This document shows, piece after piece, positions 1 to 8,046 of a stretch of DNA of 64,000 nucleotides. Under the pieces are notes generated by a model. It saw nothing but the letters and a program-made list of their open reading frames with translations, ran no database searches and was not told the origin of the DNA. This DNA is from Streptomyces sp. 2114.4. GTDB lineage: Bacteria; Actinomycetota; Actinomycetes; Streptomycetales; Streptomycetaceae. The DNA lies in contig NZ_FYEY01000001.1 of NCBI RefSeq assembly GCF_900187385.1, positions 6,200,001 through 6,264,000 on the forward strand, given 5' to 3'. Each line of letters starts with the position of its first letter. The stretch's first letter is position 1. A program made the translations under genes and the position numbers.

Positions 1-713
1 CCGCCCGGCAGCGCGAGACCGTGCACTACGAGGCGATCTACCGCCACCACCCGCTCTTCCGTGACCAGGACTTCCATGTCTGGTCGGAGGGGCAGGCGGA
101 CTTCCCCTCGACCATCGAGGGCGGCGACGTCCTGGTGATGGGCAGTGGCGCGGTGCTGATCGGCATGAGTGAACGCACCACTCCACAGGCCGTGGAGCTG
201 CTGGCGCGGGGGCTGTTCGCGGCGGGTTCGGCGCGCACGATCGTGGCGCTCGACATGCCCAAGCGCCGGGCCTTCATGCATCTCGACACCGTCATGACCA
301 TGATCGACGGTGATACCTTCACCCAGTACGAGGGGCTGGGGATGCTCCGCTCGTACACCATCGAACCGGGCTCGGGCGACCAGGACCTCAAGGTCACCGA
401 TCATCCGCCGGAGCATATGCACCGCGCCATAGCGGCCGCGCTGGGCCTGTCCGACATCCGGGTGCTGACCGCGACCCAGGACGTGCACTCGGCGGAGCGC
501 GAGCAGTGGGACGACGGCTGCAACGTGCTGGCGGTGGAGCCGGGTGTGGTGGTGGCGTACGAGCGCAATGTCACCACCAACACCTTCCTCCGCAAGCGCG
601 GCATCGAGGTGATCACGATTCCGGGGAGCGAGCTGGGGCGCGGACGCGGAGGGCCGCGCTGTATGAGCTGTCCGGTGGCGAGGGACGCGGTGCCGGGGGC
701 AGCCTGGGCGTGA
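1..713 (+). CDS. arcA: Arginine deiminase, C-terminal part (5' end outside window)
   Basis: Arginine deiminase hydrolyses L-arginine to citrulline and ammonia, the first step of the arginine deiminase pathway. The frame is open from the first bases and the start lies upstream, so only about the last 236 residues are seen. The family's C-terminal active-site signature is present near the end (GGPRCMSCP, first Cys the expected nucleophile), together with a conserved His region (ATQDVHSAEREQWDDGCN) that matches the substrate-binding part of the fold. The next gene, about 210 bp downstream on the same strand, is ornithine carbamoyltransferase, which uses the citrulline/ornithine pair. No carbamate kinase follows. 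The family call is safe; whether the pair is catabolic or part of arginine cycling cannot be decided here. Confidence 0.93.
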   Translation, partial: ARQRETVHYEAIYRHHPLFRDQDFHVWSEGQADFPSTIEGGDVLVMGSGAVLIGMSERTTPQAVELLARGLFAAGSARTIVALDMPKRRAFMHLDTVMTMIDGDTFTQYEGLGMLRSYTIEPGSGDQDLKVTDHPPEHMHRAIAAALGLSDIRVLTATQDVHSAEREQWDDGCNVLAVEPGVVVAYERNVTTNTFLRKRGIEVITIPGSELGRGRGGPRCMSCPVARDAVPGAAWA

Positions 714-873
714 ACCCGGATCCGTTCGGCAAGGCATGACCCCGGAGCCGTCCGGGGAGTGTGACCCGGTATCCCTTTCATGGGCGCCCCTCCGGGGGCG
801 TGGCCCTGGTCCGTGGGAGAGGCGTCGGCCCGTACCTCACCGATGGCTCCGCATAGGGATGCGTGGGTACGTA

Positions 874-879
874 TATAAT
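874..879 (+). promoter_or_regulatory. Candidate -10 box before the OTC gene
   Basis: An exact TATAAT lies about 47 bp upstream of the OTC start, inside an unusually AT-rich patch (871-880) of an otherwise GC-rich leader. No good -35 box sits at 17 bp. An ArgR-type ARG box would also be AT-rich, but I could not recognise one with confidence. Confidence 0.4.
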
Positions 880-925
880 TCCAGGGTCGAGTCCGTTCCC
901 ACTGCCGCAAACCAGGAGCCCACCG

Positions 926-1930
926 ATGGCGATAGACCTCACCGGCCGCCACTTCCTCAAGGAGCTGGACTTCAGCGCCGAGGAATTCTGCCGACTGATC
1001 GACCTGGCGGCCGAGCTGAAAGCGGCCAAGCGCGCCGGTACCGAGGTCCCGCGTCTCCAGGGCCGGAACATCGCCCTGATCTTCGAGAAGACCTCCACCC
1101 GGACCCGCTGCGCCTTCGAGGTCGCGGCCGCGGACCAGGGCGCCTCGACCACCTACCTGGACCCGTCCGGTTCGCAGATCGGCCACAAGGAGTCGGTGAA
1201 GGACACCGCCCGGGTCCTCGGCCGGATGTTCGACGGTATCGAATTCCGCGGGAGCCGCCAGTCCGACGTCGAGGAGCTGGCCGCCTACGCCGGAGTGCCG
1301 GTCTTCAACGGGCTGACCGACGACTGGCACCCGACCCAGATGCTCGCCGATGTGCTCACCATGGTCGAGCACGGCCGTGGCCGCCCCCTGGCCGAGACCG
1401 CCTTCGCCTACCTCGGCGACGCCCGCAACAACATGGGCAACTCCTACCTCGTCACCGGGGCCCTGCTCGGCATGGACGTACGGATCGTCGCGCCCCGGCA
1501 GCTCTGGCCCGAGGAGACGGTGGTCGCCAGTGCACAGGTGCTCGCCGAGACCAGCGGCGCCCGCCTCACGCTCACCGAGGACGTGACCGAGGGGGTGCGC
1601 GGCGCGGACTTCGTGACGACCGACGTCTGGGTCTCCATGGGTGAGCCGAAGGAGGTGTGGGACGAGCGGATCGCGCTGCTCGCCCCCTACGCGGTCACGA
1701 TGGAGGTGCTGCGCGCGACCGGCAAGCCGGAGGTGAAGTTCCTGCACTGTCTGCCCGCGTACCACGACCTCGGTACCGCGGTCGGCCGGGAGATCCACGC
1801 CCGGCACGGGCTGTCGTCGCTGGAGGTCACCGACGAGGTCTTCGAGTCCGCGCACTCCGTCGTCTTCGACGAGGCGGAGAACCGGCTGCACACGATCAAG
1901 GCGGTGCTGGTCGCGACGCTCGGCCGGTAG
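926..1930 (+). CDS. argF: Ornithine carbamoyltransferase
   Basis: Catalyses ornithine + carbamoyl phosphate <-> citrulline + phosphate in the cytoplasm. The 334-residue product is full length for the family. It carries the carbamoyl-phosphate loop STRTR (in EKTSTRTRCAFE, near residue 57) and the ornithine-loop HCLP motif (LHCLPAYHDL, near residue 275). An in-frame start at 863 exists, but ATG 926 is preferred: it follows an AGGAG site at 914-918 and gives the usual N-terminus MAIDLTGRHFLKELDFS. Its position after arginine deiminase suggests it may serve the catabolic direction (arcB) as well as or instead of arginine synthesis. The symbol argF is used for the family, not as proof of the anabolic role. 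Confidence 0.94.
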   Translation: MAIDLTGRHFLKELDFSAEEFCRLIDLAAELKAAKRAGTEVPRLQGRNIALIFEKTSTRTRCAFEVAAADQGASTTYLDPSGSQIGHKESVKDTARVLGRMFDGIEFRGSRQSDVEELAAYAGVPVFNGLTDDWHPTQMLADVLTMVEHGRGRPLAETAFAYLGDARNNMGNSYLVTGALLGMDVRIVAPRQLWPEETVVASAQVLAETSGARLTLTEDVTEGVRGADFVTTDVWVSMGEPKEVWDERIALLAPYAVTMEVLRATGKPEVKFLHCLPAYHDLGTAVGREIHARHGLSSLEVTDEVFESAHSVVFDEAENRLHTIKAVLVATLGR

Positions 1931-1951
1931 GGCCGGCCGGCGGGCTACCGG
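1924..1951. terminator. Weak hairpin between convergent genes
   Basis: A 7-bp inverted repeat (CCGGTAG / CTACCGG) with a 14-nt GC-rich loop overlaps the OTC stop codon in the short gap before the convergent ATP-binding gene. No T-tract, as is common in Streptomyces. Confidence 0.35.
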
Positions 1952-1975
1952 GCGGGGCCGACGCCGGCCGCGGTG

Positions 1976-2581
1976 TCAGCGGCGGCGTGAGCGCTGCAGC
2001 TCGGGGAGGGTGAACCAGACGGCCTTGCCGCGGGGTGTGGGGCGGCAGCCGGACGCGGAGCTGAGGAACCGGATCAGCAGCAGTCCACGGCCGCGGCCGT
2101 GGCCCTCGCCCTCCCTCTCACCCGTATCCGCTTTCGTTCCCTCGTCCACGGCGGCGCAGACATTGCCGCCGTTGCTCTCGGCGTCGTCGGTCCTCTCGAC
2201 GGCGTCATCCGCCCCGCGGGGGCCCTCCGCTGTGCCCGGCCCGTCCGCCCCGCCCGGCGTCCCCGCCGTGACCGGAACGTCCAGACCCGGCAGGGGCAGC
2301 GGGCCGCCGAGCCCCCGGACGAGGAGGGGATCGCTGTCGTGCACCTCGATCCGGCAGCCGGCCGGCCGCAGCTCCACCACCAGCTCGATGGGGTCCGTAT
2401 CGCAGGTGTGCTTCAGGGCATTGGCGACGAGTTCGGCGGTCAGCAGCTGTGCGGTGGTGCGGTCGGCCGTGGCCCGGAGGTCCTGCAGGGCGGTCCTGAC
2501 CATCGCGCGGGCGATGGGGACGGCCGTCGCGCCGCGCGGCAGCGTGATGCGCCAGGTCGAGGGTGCGGGCGGTTCCAGCAT
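1976..2581 (-). CDS. ATP-binding protein of the RsbW/anti-sigma (HATPase) family with an extended lid region
   Basis: The 201-residue protein is a small GHKL ATPase of the kind abundant in Streptomyces. The N box (LTAELVANALKHT, residues 48-60), G1 box (EVHDSDP, 79-85) and G2 box (GHGRGRGLLLI, 160-170) are all visible. These proteins usually act as anti-sigma-factor or anti-anti-sigma kinases, or as partners in conservon-type signalling. Oddly, about 75 residues rich in Gly, Ala, Asp, Glu and Thr lie between G1 and G2, where most relatives have a short lid. The ATG at 2581 starts the recognisable domain; a longer frame continues upstream but adds only low-complexity sequence. No sigma or anti-anti-sigma partner is adjacent. 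Family call firm, target unknown. Confidence 0.8.
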   Translation of the reverse strand: MLEPPAPSTWRITLPRGATAVPIARAMVRTALQDLRATADRTTAQLLTAELVANALKHTCDTDPIELVVELRPAGCRIEVHDSDPLLVRGLGGPLPLPGLDVPVTAGTPGGADGPGTAEGPRGADDAVERTDDAESNGGNVCAAVDEGTKADTGEREGEGHGRGRGLLLIRFLSSASGCRPTPRGKAVWFTLPELQRSRRR

Positions 2582-2897
2582 GTGCTGTCCGTTCCGTTCG
2601 CAAAATGCCGGGCCGGATACCTGAGGCCGGAGGGGACACGTCCACGGTAGGAAGCGCGCGGGCGGCCGGAGCAGGGGCGAGCGACCGGAAAGGGCACGAC
2701 CTAAGTCATACGGCGGCCGGGACCTTCGACCGGTGGCGCCCCCCTGACGCGATGCCGCCATGAGGCGAGGACGCGATGACGTCCCGACCCGCCGCTATCG
2801 CGTCCTCGTGACGACAGTCACCAACCGGTGATAACTTCGACAAGGCATCCGGAACACCATCCACCCGGCCGGTCGGCCAAAGGGGGCAGGCAGCCCG
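2582..2897. other. Divergent intergenic region (ATP-binding gene / enoyl-CoA hydratase)
   Basis: This 316-bp region separates two divergent genes. It contains a perfect 12-bp inverted repeat (2766-2777 / 2797-2808, 19-nt loop) that runs directly into a candidate regulator site at 2807-2833. Nothing else convincing was found. Confidence 0.6.
2807..2833 (+). promoter_or_regulatory. Candidate PaaX-type operator, copy 1
   Basis: A 27-bp sequence whose core is the perfect dyad GTGAC-N4-GTCAC (2808-2821), followed by a second overlapping dyad TCACC-N4-GGTGA. It lies 65-91 bp upstream of the enoyl-CoA hydratase start. A closely matching sequence occurs at 13657-13683 before the acyl-CoA dehydrogenase of the same pathway (about 20 of 27 positions identical). 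The only PaaX-family regulator in the window belongs to this pathway, so it is the natural candidate ligand; assignment is by inference. Confidence 0.55.
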
Positions 2898-3725
2898 ATG
2901 AGCCCGTTCGCAGGATCAGCCCGCAGTACAGACGCCTGGCAACACATCCGCGTGACCAGGCAGGACGGGATCGCCACCGTCACGCTGTCGCGCCCGGACA
3001 AGCTCAATGCGCTCACCTTCGAGGCCTACGCCGACCTCCGCGATCTGCTCGCCGAGCTGTCCAGGGAGCGTTCCGTACGTGCCCTGGTGCTCGCGGGAGA
3101 GGGACGCGGCTTCTGCTCCGGCGGCGACGTCGAGGAGATCATCGGCGCCACCCTGGGCATGGACACCGCCCAGCTCCTGGACTTCAACCGGATGACCGGT
3201 CAGGTCGTACGAGCGGTGCGGGAGTGCCCGTTCCCCGTGATCGCGGCGGTGCACGGGGTCGCGGCCGGGGCGGGCGCGGTGCTCGCGCTGGCCGCGGACT
3301 TCCGTGTCGCCGACCCGTCCGCCCGTTTCGCCTTCCTCTTCACCAAGGTCGGCCTCTCCGGCGGTGACATGGGCGCGGCCTATCTGCTGCCCCGGGTGAT
3401 CGGCCTCGGACACGCCACCCGCCTGCTGATGCTCGGCGACGCCGTCCGGGCCCCCGAGGCCGAACGGCTCGGCCTGATCAGTGAGCTGGCCGACGAGGGC
3501 CGGGCCGACGAGGCGGCCGCCGCGCTCGCCCGACGGCTCGCCGAGGGACCCGCGCTGGCACACGCCCAGACCAAGGCGCTGCTCACCGCGGAACTCGACA
3601 TGCCGCTGGCCGCCGCCGTCGAAATGGACGCCGCCACCCAGGCGCTGCTGATGAACAGCGCCGACTACGCGGAATTCCACGCCGCCTTCACCGAGAAGCG
3701 GACGCCCAAGTGGCAGGGGAAATAA
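2898..3725 (+). CDS. Enoyl-CoA hydratase/isomerase family protein
   Basis: A 275-residue crotonase-fold enzyme expected to hydrate or otherwise process a CoA-thioester intermediate. It shows the oxyanion-hole segments of the family: ALVLAGEGRGFCSGGDV near residues 65-80 and VHGVAAGAGAVLALAADFRVAD near residues 118-140. The ATG follows a GGGGGCAGG-type site. Its stop is two bases before the start of the fused monooxygenase/reductase gene, so the two are almost certainly cotranscribed and probably coupled. In 2-aminobenzoyl-CoA clusters such hydratases carry out beta-oxidation-like steps after ring reduction. The exact substrate cannot be read from sequence. Confidence 0.88.
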   Translation: MSPFAGSARSTDAWQHIRVTRQDGIATVTLSRPDKLNALTFEAYADLRDLLAELSRERSVRALVLAGEGRGFCSGGDVEEIIGATLGMDTAQLLDFNRMTGQVVRAVRECPFPVIAAVHGVAAGAGAVLALAADFRVADPSARFAFLFTKVGLSGGDMGAAYLLPRVIGLGHATRLLMLGDAVRAPEAERLGLISELADEGRADEAAAALARRLAEGPALAHAQTKALLTAELDMPLAAAVEMDAATQALLMNSADYAEFHAAFTEKRTPKWQGK

Positions 3726-3727
3726 CC

Positions 3728-6061
3728 ATGCGGGTCGCCGTCATCGGCGGGGGACCGGGCGGGCTGTACGCCGCGGTCCTCCTCAAGCGCCTCGACCCCG
3801 CCCGCGAGATCACCGTCTGGGAGCGCAACGCGCCCGACGACACCTTCGGTTTCGGCGTGGTGCTCTCCGACGAGACCCTGGGCGGTATCGAGCACGCCGA
3901 CCCGGAGGTCTACCGCGCCCTCCAGGCGGAGTTCGTCCGCTGGGACGACATCGACATCGTGCACCGCGGCCGCACCCTGACCTCCGGCGGCCACGGCTTC
4001 GCCGCGCTGGGGCGGCGCCGGCTGCTGGCCGTGCTCCACCGGCGCTGCCGCGAACTCGGCGTCGACCTGCGCTTTCGTACCGAGGCCCCGCCCGCCGCCG
4101 AGCTGGCCCGCACGCACGACCTGGTGATCGCCGCCGACGGGGTGCACAGCGCGACCCGCACCGCCCATGCCGACGCCTTCCGCCCGCAACTGACCACCCA
4201 CCGCTGCCGCTACATCTGGCTCGCCGCCGACTTCGCCTTCGACGCCTTCCGCTTCGAGATCGCCGAGACCGAGCACGGCGTCGTACAGCTGCACGCCTAC
4301 CCCTTCGCCGGACCCTCGCCCGCCCCGCAGCGCCCCGGGGCACCGCCCTCCGGGACGGCGGAAGGCACCCTCGGGGCCAGCACGGTCATCGTCGAGATGC
4401 GCGAGGAGGTCTGGCGGGCGGCCGGACTCGACCGCTGTGACGAGCGCGAGTCGGCGGAGTGGTGCGCCAAGGTCTTCACCGACGCGCTGCGCGGCCGGTC
4501 GTTGCGCTCCAACAACTCCAGCTGGATCGCCTTCCGTACGGTCGTCAACGACCGCTGGTCGCACGGCAACACGGTGCTGCTCGGCGACGCCGCGCACACC
4601 GCGCACTTCTCCATCGGCTCCGGCACCAAGCTCGCCGTCGAGGACGCCCTCGCGCTGGCGGCCTGCCTCCAGGAGCAGCCCGACACCGCCCGTGCCCTGG
4701 CCGCCTACGAGGAGGAGCGCCGCCCGGTCGTCGCCTCCACCCAGCGTGCCGCCCGCGCCAGCCTCGCCTGGTTCGAGGAGCTGGCCACCTACCTCGACCA
4801 GCCGCCCCACCAGTTCGCCTTCAACCTCCTCACCCGCAGCCGCCGCGTCACCCACGACAACCTGCGGCTGCGCGACCCCGGCTTCGTCGCCGCCGTCGAG
4901 CACGAGGCGGGCATCCCTTCCGCCACGCCCCCGATGTTCACGCCGTTCCGGCTGGGCGAGCTGACCCTGCGCAACCGCGTCGTGGTCTCCCCGATGGACA
5001 TGTACTCCGCCGCGGACGGCGACGGAACCCCCGGTGACTTCCACCTCGTCCACCTCGGGGCCCGCGCGCTGGGGGGTGCCGGGCTGGTGATGACGGAGAT
5101 GGTGTGTGTCAGCCCCGAGGGCCGGATCACACCGGGCTGTACGGGGCTGTACGCGCCGGAACACGAGACGGCCTGGCGCCGGGTCACCGACTTCGTCCAC
5201 ACCTCGGCGCCCGGCACCGCCATCGGCGTCCAGCTCGGCCACTCCGGCCGCAAGGGCTCGACCCGGCTGATGTGGGAGGGCATCGACCAGCCGCTCCAGG
5301 ACGGCAACTGGCCCGTCGTGGCGCCCTCCGCGCTGCCTTACCGGGCCGGCGTCAACCAGATCCCGCATGCCTTGTCAGCGGACGGGCTGCACACCGTCCG
5401 CGAGCAGTTCGTCCGCGCGGCGGAGTCGGCCGCCCGGGCGGGCTTCGACCTTCTCGAACTCCACTGCGCCCACGGCTACCTGCTCTCCGGCTTCCTCTCT
5501 CCGCTCACCAACCACCGTACCGACGCCTATGGCGGCGATCTCACCGGCCGGCTGCGCTTCCCGCTGGAGGTCTTCGACGCGGTGCGCGCCGTCTGGCCGG
5601 CCGGCCGGCCGATGACGGTCCGGATCTCGGCAACCGACTGGGCGGCCGGCGGCACCACCGCGGACGACGCGGTGGCGATCGCGCGCGCCTTCGCCGAGCA
5701 CGGCGCCGACGCCATCGATGTGTCCACCGGACAGGTCGTCCCCGACGAGCGCCCCGACTACGGCCGCTCCTACCAGACGCCGTTCGCGGACCGGATCCGC
5801 AACACCCTCGGTGTGCCGGTCATCGCGGTCGGCGCCCTCTCCTCCTGGGACGACGTCAACTCCCTGGTGCTGGCCGGTCGCGCTGACCTGTGCGCACTGG
5901 CCCGACCGCATCTGTACGACCCGCACTGGACGCTGCACGCGGCCGCGGAGCAGGGGTACGCGGGGCCGGGCGCCGTCTGGCCGCTGCCCTACCAGGCGGG
6001 CAGCCGCACCCCGCCCACCGGGCGCACCGATGCGCCGAAGCCCCGCCTCACGCTGCGGTGA
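3728..6061 (+). CDS. Bifunctional salicylyl-CoA 5-hydroxylase / 2-aminobenzoyl-CoA monooxygenase-reductase
   Basis: A 777-residue fusion. Residues 1 to about 400 form a group A FAD monooxygenase, with the dinucleotide motif VIGGGPGGLYAA at the N-terminus, a DG-type motif (VIAADGVHS, ~residue 140) and the GD motif (LLGDAAHTAHFSIGSG, ~residue 285). From about residue 405 the protein is an old-yellow-enzyme flavin reductase (FTPFRLGELTLRNR ... HCAHGYLLSGFLSP ... DAYGG). This architecture is characteristic of Azoarcus 2-aminobenzoyl-CoA monooxygenase/reductase and Streptomyces SdgC salicylyl-CoA 5-hydroxylase. The start at 3728 follows a GGGGAAA site inside the end of the hydratase gene. The linked CoA ligase, acyl-CoA dehydrogenase and hydratase favour a CoA-ester aromatic pathway; anthranilate versus salicylate is open. 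Cytoplasmic, needing FAD, FMN and NAD(P)H. Confidence 0.9.
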   Translation: MRVAVIGGGPGGLYAAVLLKRLDPAREITVWERNAPDDTFGFGVVLSDETLGGIEHADPEVYRALQAEFVRWDDIDIVHRGRTLTSGGHGFAALGRRRLLAVLHRRCRELGVDLRFRTEAPPAAELARTHDLVIAADGVHSATRTAHADAFRPQLTTHRCRYIWLAADFAFDAFRFEIAETEHGVVQLHAYPFAGPSPAPQRPGAPPSGTAEGTLGASTVIVEMREEVWRAAGLDRCDERESAEWCAKVFTDALRGRSLRSNNSSWIAFRTVVNDRWSHGNTVLLGDAAHTAHFSIGSGTKLAVEDALALAACLQEQPDTARALAAYEEERRPVVASTQRAARASLAWFEELATYLDQPPHQFAFNLLTRSRRVTHDNLRLRDPGFVAAVEHEAGIPSATPPMFTPFRLGELTLRNRVVVSPMDMYSAADGDGTPGDFHLVHLGARALGGAGLVMTEMVCVSPEGRITPGCTGLYAPEHETAWRRVTDFVHTSAPGTAIGVQLGHSGRKGSTRLMWEGIDQPLQDGNWPVVAPSALPYRAGVNQIPHALSADGLHTVREQFVRAAESAARAGFDLLELHCAHGYLLSGFLSPLTNHRTDAYGGDLTGRLRFPLEVFDAVRAVWPAGRPMTVRISATDWAAGGTTADDAVAIARAFAEHGADAIDVSTGQVVPDERPDYGRSYQTPFADRIRNTLGVPVIAVGALSSWDDVNSLVLAGRADLCALARPHLYDPHWTLHAAAEQGYAGPGAVWPLPYQAGSRTPPTGRTDAPKPRLTLR

Positions 6062-6104
6062 CGGGGAGGCACGGGCAGCGGGGGCGGGGCCGTTCCGGGG
6101 CCGG

Positions 6105-7079
6105 TCAGGGCGTCGGTACGCAGGTGATCTGCGCCGAGACCACCGGCTTGTCGTGCTGTTCGACGGTGACCTCGACCTGCCGTCGGTCGCCGTCGGTGTG
6201 GTCCGTGGTGCGCGCCTCCACCCAGGTCGGCGCATCGAGTTCGGCGTAGCGCTCGAAGGCACAGTCCATCGAGGCGGGCACGGTGAAGCCGGGCGTTGCC
6301 GCCTGCGCGGCCTGCCGGGCGGCCTCGACGATCAGCATGCCGGGCGCGTGGTCCACGGGATGGTCGAAGAGCACCGGGTGCGAGGTGTCCACCCGCAGTT
6401 GCCAGCGGTCGGGGCGGTCGGTGGGGGAGAGCACCACATCGCGGTCGTGTTCCCGGGCGACCAACTGCGGGGCGACGGCCCCCGGCAGCGGCAGTTTCCG
6501 GGAGTTGGCGAGGGCCAGATCGCTGTATTCGCCGCGCAGCCGCCGGTAGACGGCCGGGCTGTGGCAGGAGTAGATGAGCGTCGCGGAAGCCAGGTCGGCG
6601 CCGTCGCACACGATCCGGAATTCCTGGTGGACGCTGACCAGCCGGCTGCCACGGCGGACCAGGTCGTGGTCGGTGACGTGCAGCGTGACCTCGGCCGGAT
6701 GGTCCGCGGCGCGCAGCGCCTGCGGCGCGAGGTCATAGCGGACCCGCTGCCAGATGATCGGGTGGTCCAGCGGCACCTGGTACGCGACATGGCTCAGTAA
6801 TATCCCGGCCTGCCGGACGGTCTCTATCAGCAGCACCGGGTCGTGCAGCCCGTGGACCGGACCGTAGAAGGTGTGGGCCCGCGGCCACTGGGCGCTGACC
6901 ACCCAGCCTTGGTCGTCGCGCCGCCAGTTGGTCAGGAAGACCTCGGATACGGCGGCGCGGTGGACGTACTCGCGCGGCACGGTCATGGTGAGCTCCGACG
7001 GCTGGATCCCGTCGGCGAACCGGCCTCCGAGGTCGTGGCGCTGATCGCGTGAGTACGGCGTGAGCGTGGCGCCGGCCAT
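6105..7079 (-). CDS. afsA: AfsA-family gamma-butyrolactone synthase
   Basis: AfsA condenses a beta-ketoacyl-ACP with dihydroxyacetone phosphate, the committed step of A-factor-type butyrolactone synthesis. The 324-residue protein contains the two tandem AfsA hotdog-like repeats. The first has EYVHRAAVSEVFLTNW (38-52) and HDPVLLIETVRQAGILLSH (79-97); the second has NSRKLPLPG and later the related FDHPVDHAPGMLIVEAARQAA. ATG 7079 follows a strong AAAGGAAGG site, so upstream in-frame starts are rejected. Codon 94 is TTA (complement of 6798-6800), making translation likely dependent on the bldA tRNA. It lies downstream of a receptor-type TetR gene in the same direction, with an ARE-like site in the 145-bp gap. 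Converges with the monooxygenase gene. Confidence 0.93.
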   Translation of the reverse strand: MAGATLTPYSRDQRHDLGGRFADGIQPSELTMTVPREYVHRAAVSEVFLTNWRRDDQGWVVSAQWPRAHTFYGPVHGLHDPVLLIETVRQAGILLSHVAYQVPLDHPIIWQRVRYDLAPQALRAADHPAEVTLHVTDHDLVRRGSRLVSVHQEFRIVCDGADLASATLIYSCHSPAVYRRLRGEYSDLALANSRKLPLPGAVAPQLVAREHDRDVVLSPTDRPDRWQLRVDTSHPVLFDHPVDHAPGMLIVEAARQAAQAATPGFTVPASMDCAFERYAELDAPTWVEARTTDHTDGDRRQVEVTVEQHDKPVVSAQITCVPTP

Positions 7080-7149
7080 AGGCCTTCCTTTCTGTGTGCG
7101 GCTCTCAACGCCCTGACGGGCCGAGCCTCGGTGATGACAGCCCGACCAT

Positions 7150-7176
7150 AAGATACGGCCCAAGCGGTTTGTTTTT
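7150..7176 (+). promoter_or_regulatory. ARE-like operator upstream of afsA
   Basis: Imperfect palindrome with core ATACGGCCCAAGCGGTTTGT, about 70-97 bp upstream of the afsA start. It resembles autoregulatory elements bound by ArpA/ScbR receptors, with GGTTTGT as the right half-site. Two receptor genes are adjacent. Confidence 0.55.
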
Positions 7177-7224
7177 CGACCCCTCGAACGAGTCCTGCTC
7201 CGCCGGGGCGGCGGGGGCAGGGCC

Positions 7225-7842
7225 TCAGGCCGGGATCTTCACACTGCGGCCGTGCGGATCCAGGTGGCCCAGCGCGCCCGGTGACGCCAGACCCGGCAGG
7301 GTGTGCTTCCACAGGGCCGTCACGCGCTCCGGGAGGTCGGCGCGGTTGGTCGCGGCCCGTGAGAACAACTGCACTCCCATATACGCGGAGACGAAGAACT
7401 CGGCCGCCCGGTCCGGGGCCACGCCCGCCAGCAGCTCGCCATTGTCGCGGGCCTCGGTGAACATCGTCGTGATGATGTCGATCCAGGCCTGGTACGGCAC
7501 GAGCGGGTCCTCGCTGAACGTCGTCTCGACCGCGATCCGGGTGCCGGCCTGCAGCAACGGGTCACTGCGCAGGGCCAGCGCCACCTGATGGGTGAAGTCG
7601 ATGGCGTCCTGCAGCCGGGACTCGCTGACTTGTGGAAGGAACGGATCCGTCTGCTCCGTTATCACCGCGCGGGCCAGTGCGTCCTTGGACCTGAAGTGGA
7701 AGTACACCGCTCCCTTGGTGACCCCGGCGCGCTGGATGATCTCGGCCATCGTGGCGGCCTGGTATCCGCGGCTGCCGATGACATGAGCCGCTGCTTCGAG
7801 GACGGCACGTCGGGTGCGCACTGCGCGTTCCTGCTTGACCAC
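7225..7842 (-). CDS. TetR-family gamma-butyrolactone receptor (ArpA/ScbR type)
   Basis: A 205-residue DNA-binding repressor. The N-terminal helix-turn-helix (RTRRAVLEAAAHVIGSRGYQAATMAEIIQRAG..., residues 8-45) continues into the KGAVYFHFRSKDALA segment typical of ArpA, ScbR and FarA. The ligand domain keeps a Trp in YQAWIDII (~residue 118), close to the Trp that caps the butyrolactone in this family, and ends with the characteristic LWKHTLPGL region. GTG 7842 follows a GGAGG site. It is transcribed toward afsA and divergently from the MDR reductase, with an ARE-like site between them. Presumably it represses itself, afsA and the reductase until the signal accumulates. Receptor versus pseudo-receptor is inferred. 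Confidence 0.88.
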   Translation of the reverse strand: MVKQERAVRTRRAVLEAAAHVIGSRGYQAATMAEIIQRAGVTKGAVYFHFRSKDALARAVITEQTDPFLPQVSESRLQDAIDFTHQVALALRSDPLLQAGTRIAVETTFSEDPLVPYQAWIDIITTMFTEARDNGELLAGVAPDRAAEFFVSAYMGVQLFSRAATNRADLPERVTALWKHTLPGLASPGALGHLDPHGRSVKIPA

Positions 7843-7926
7843 CGATCATCCTCCGTATGCTCTCTTGGAGTTGTTGTGCCTGAGTGCGACCCGCTGCCCG
7901 TGGCCGCGCAGTCTATTTCCGCATCA

Positions 7927-7953
7927 TAAAGAAGCCAACCATGCGGTATTGAA
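7927..7953 (+). promoter_or_regulatory. ARE-like operator in the divergent receptor/reductase promoter
   Basis: Contains CCAACCATGCGGT at 7935-7947. The identical 13-mer occurs at 9824-9836 before the second receptor gene. It sits about 85-110 bp upstream of the first receptor's GTG and about 95-120 bp upstream of the reductase, so one bound protein could control both. Confidence 0.65.
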
Positions 7954-8046
7954 TTGCGTGGAACGGGCGGGAAGTCCGAAGGGCGCGATCCGGCGTCGCG
8001 AACCGCTGCGATGCCGTCGAGCACCACGAGCGCGAGGAGCTGTCCG

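Noticed and set aside
3665..5368. A 567-codon frame antisense to the fused monooxygenase/reductase
   Set aside because: Composition typical of a shadow frame; no motif or ribosome site.
7954..8046. Longer N-terminus for the MDR reductase
   Set aside because: It would place coding sequence next to the ARE-like operator, adds unconserved residues, and lacks a ribosome site; GAGGAG supports 8047.
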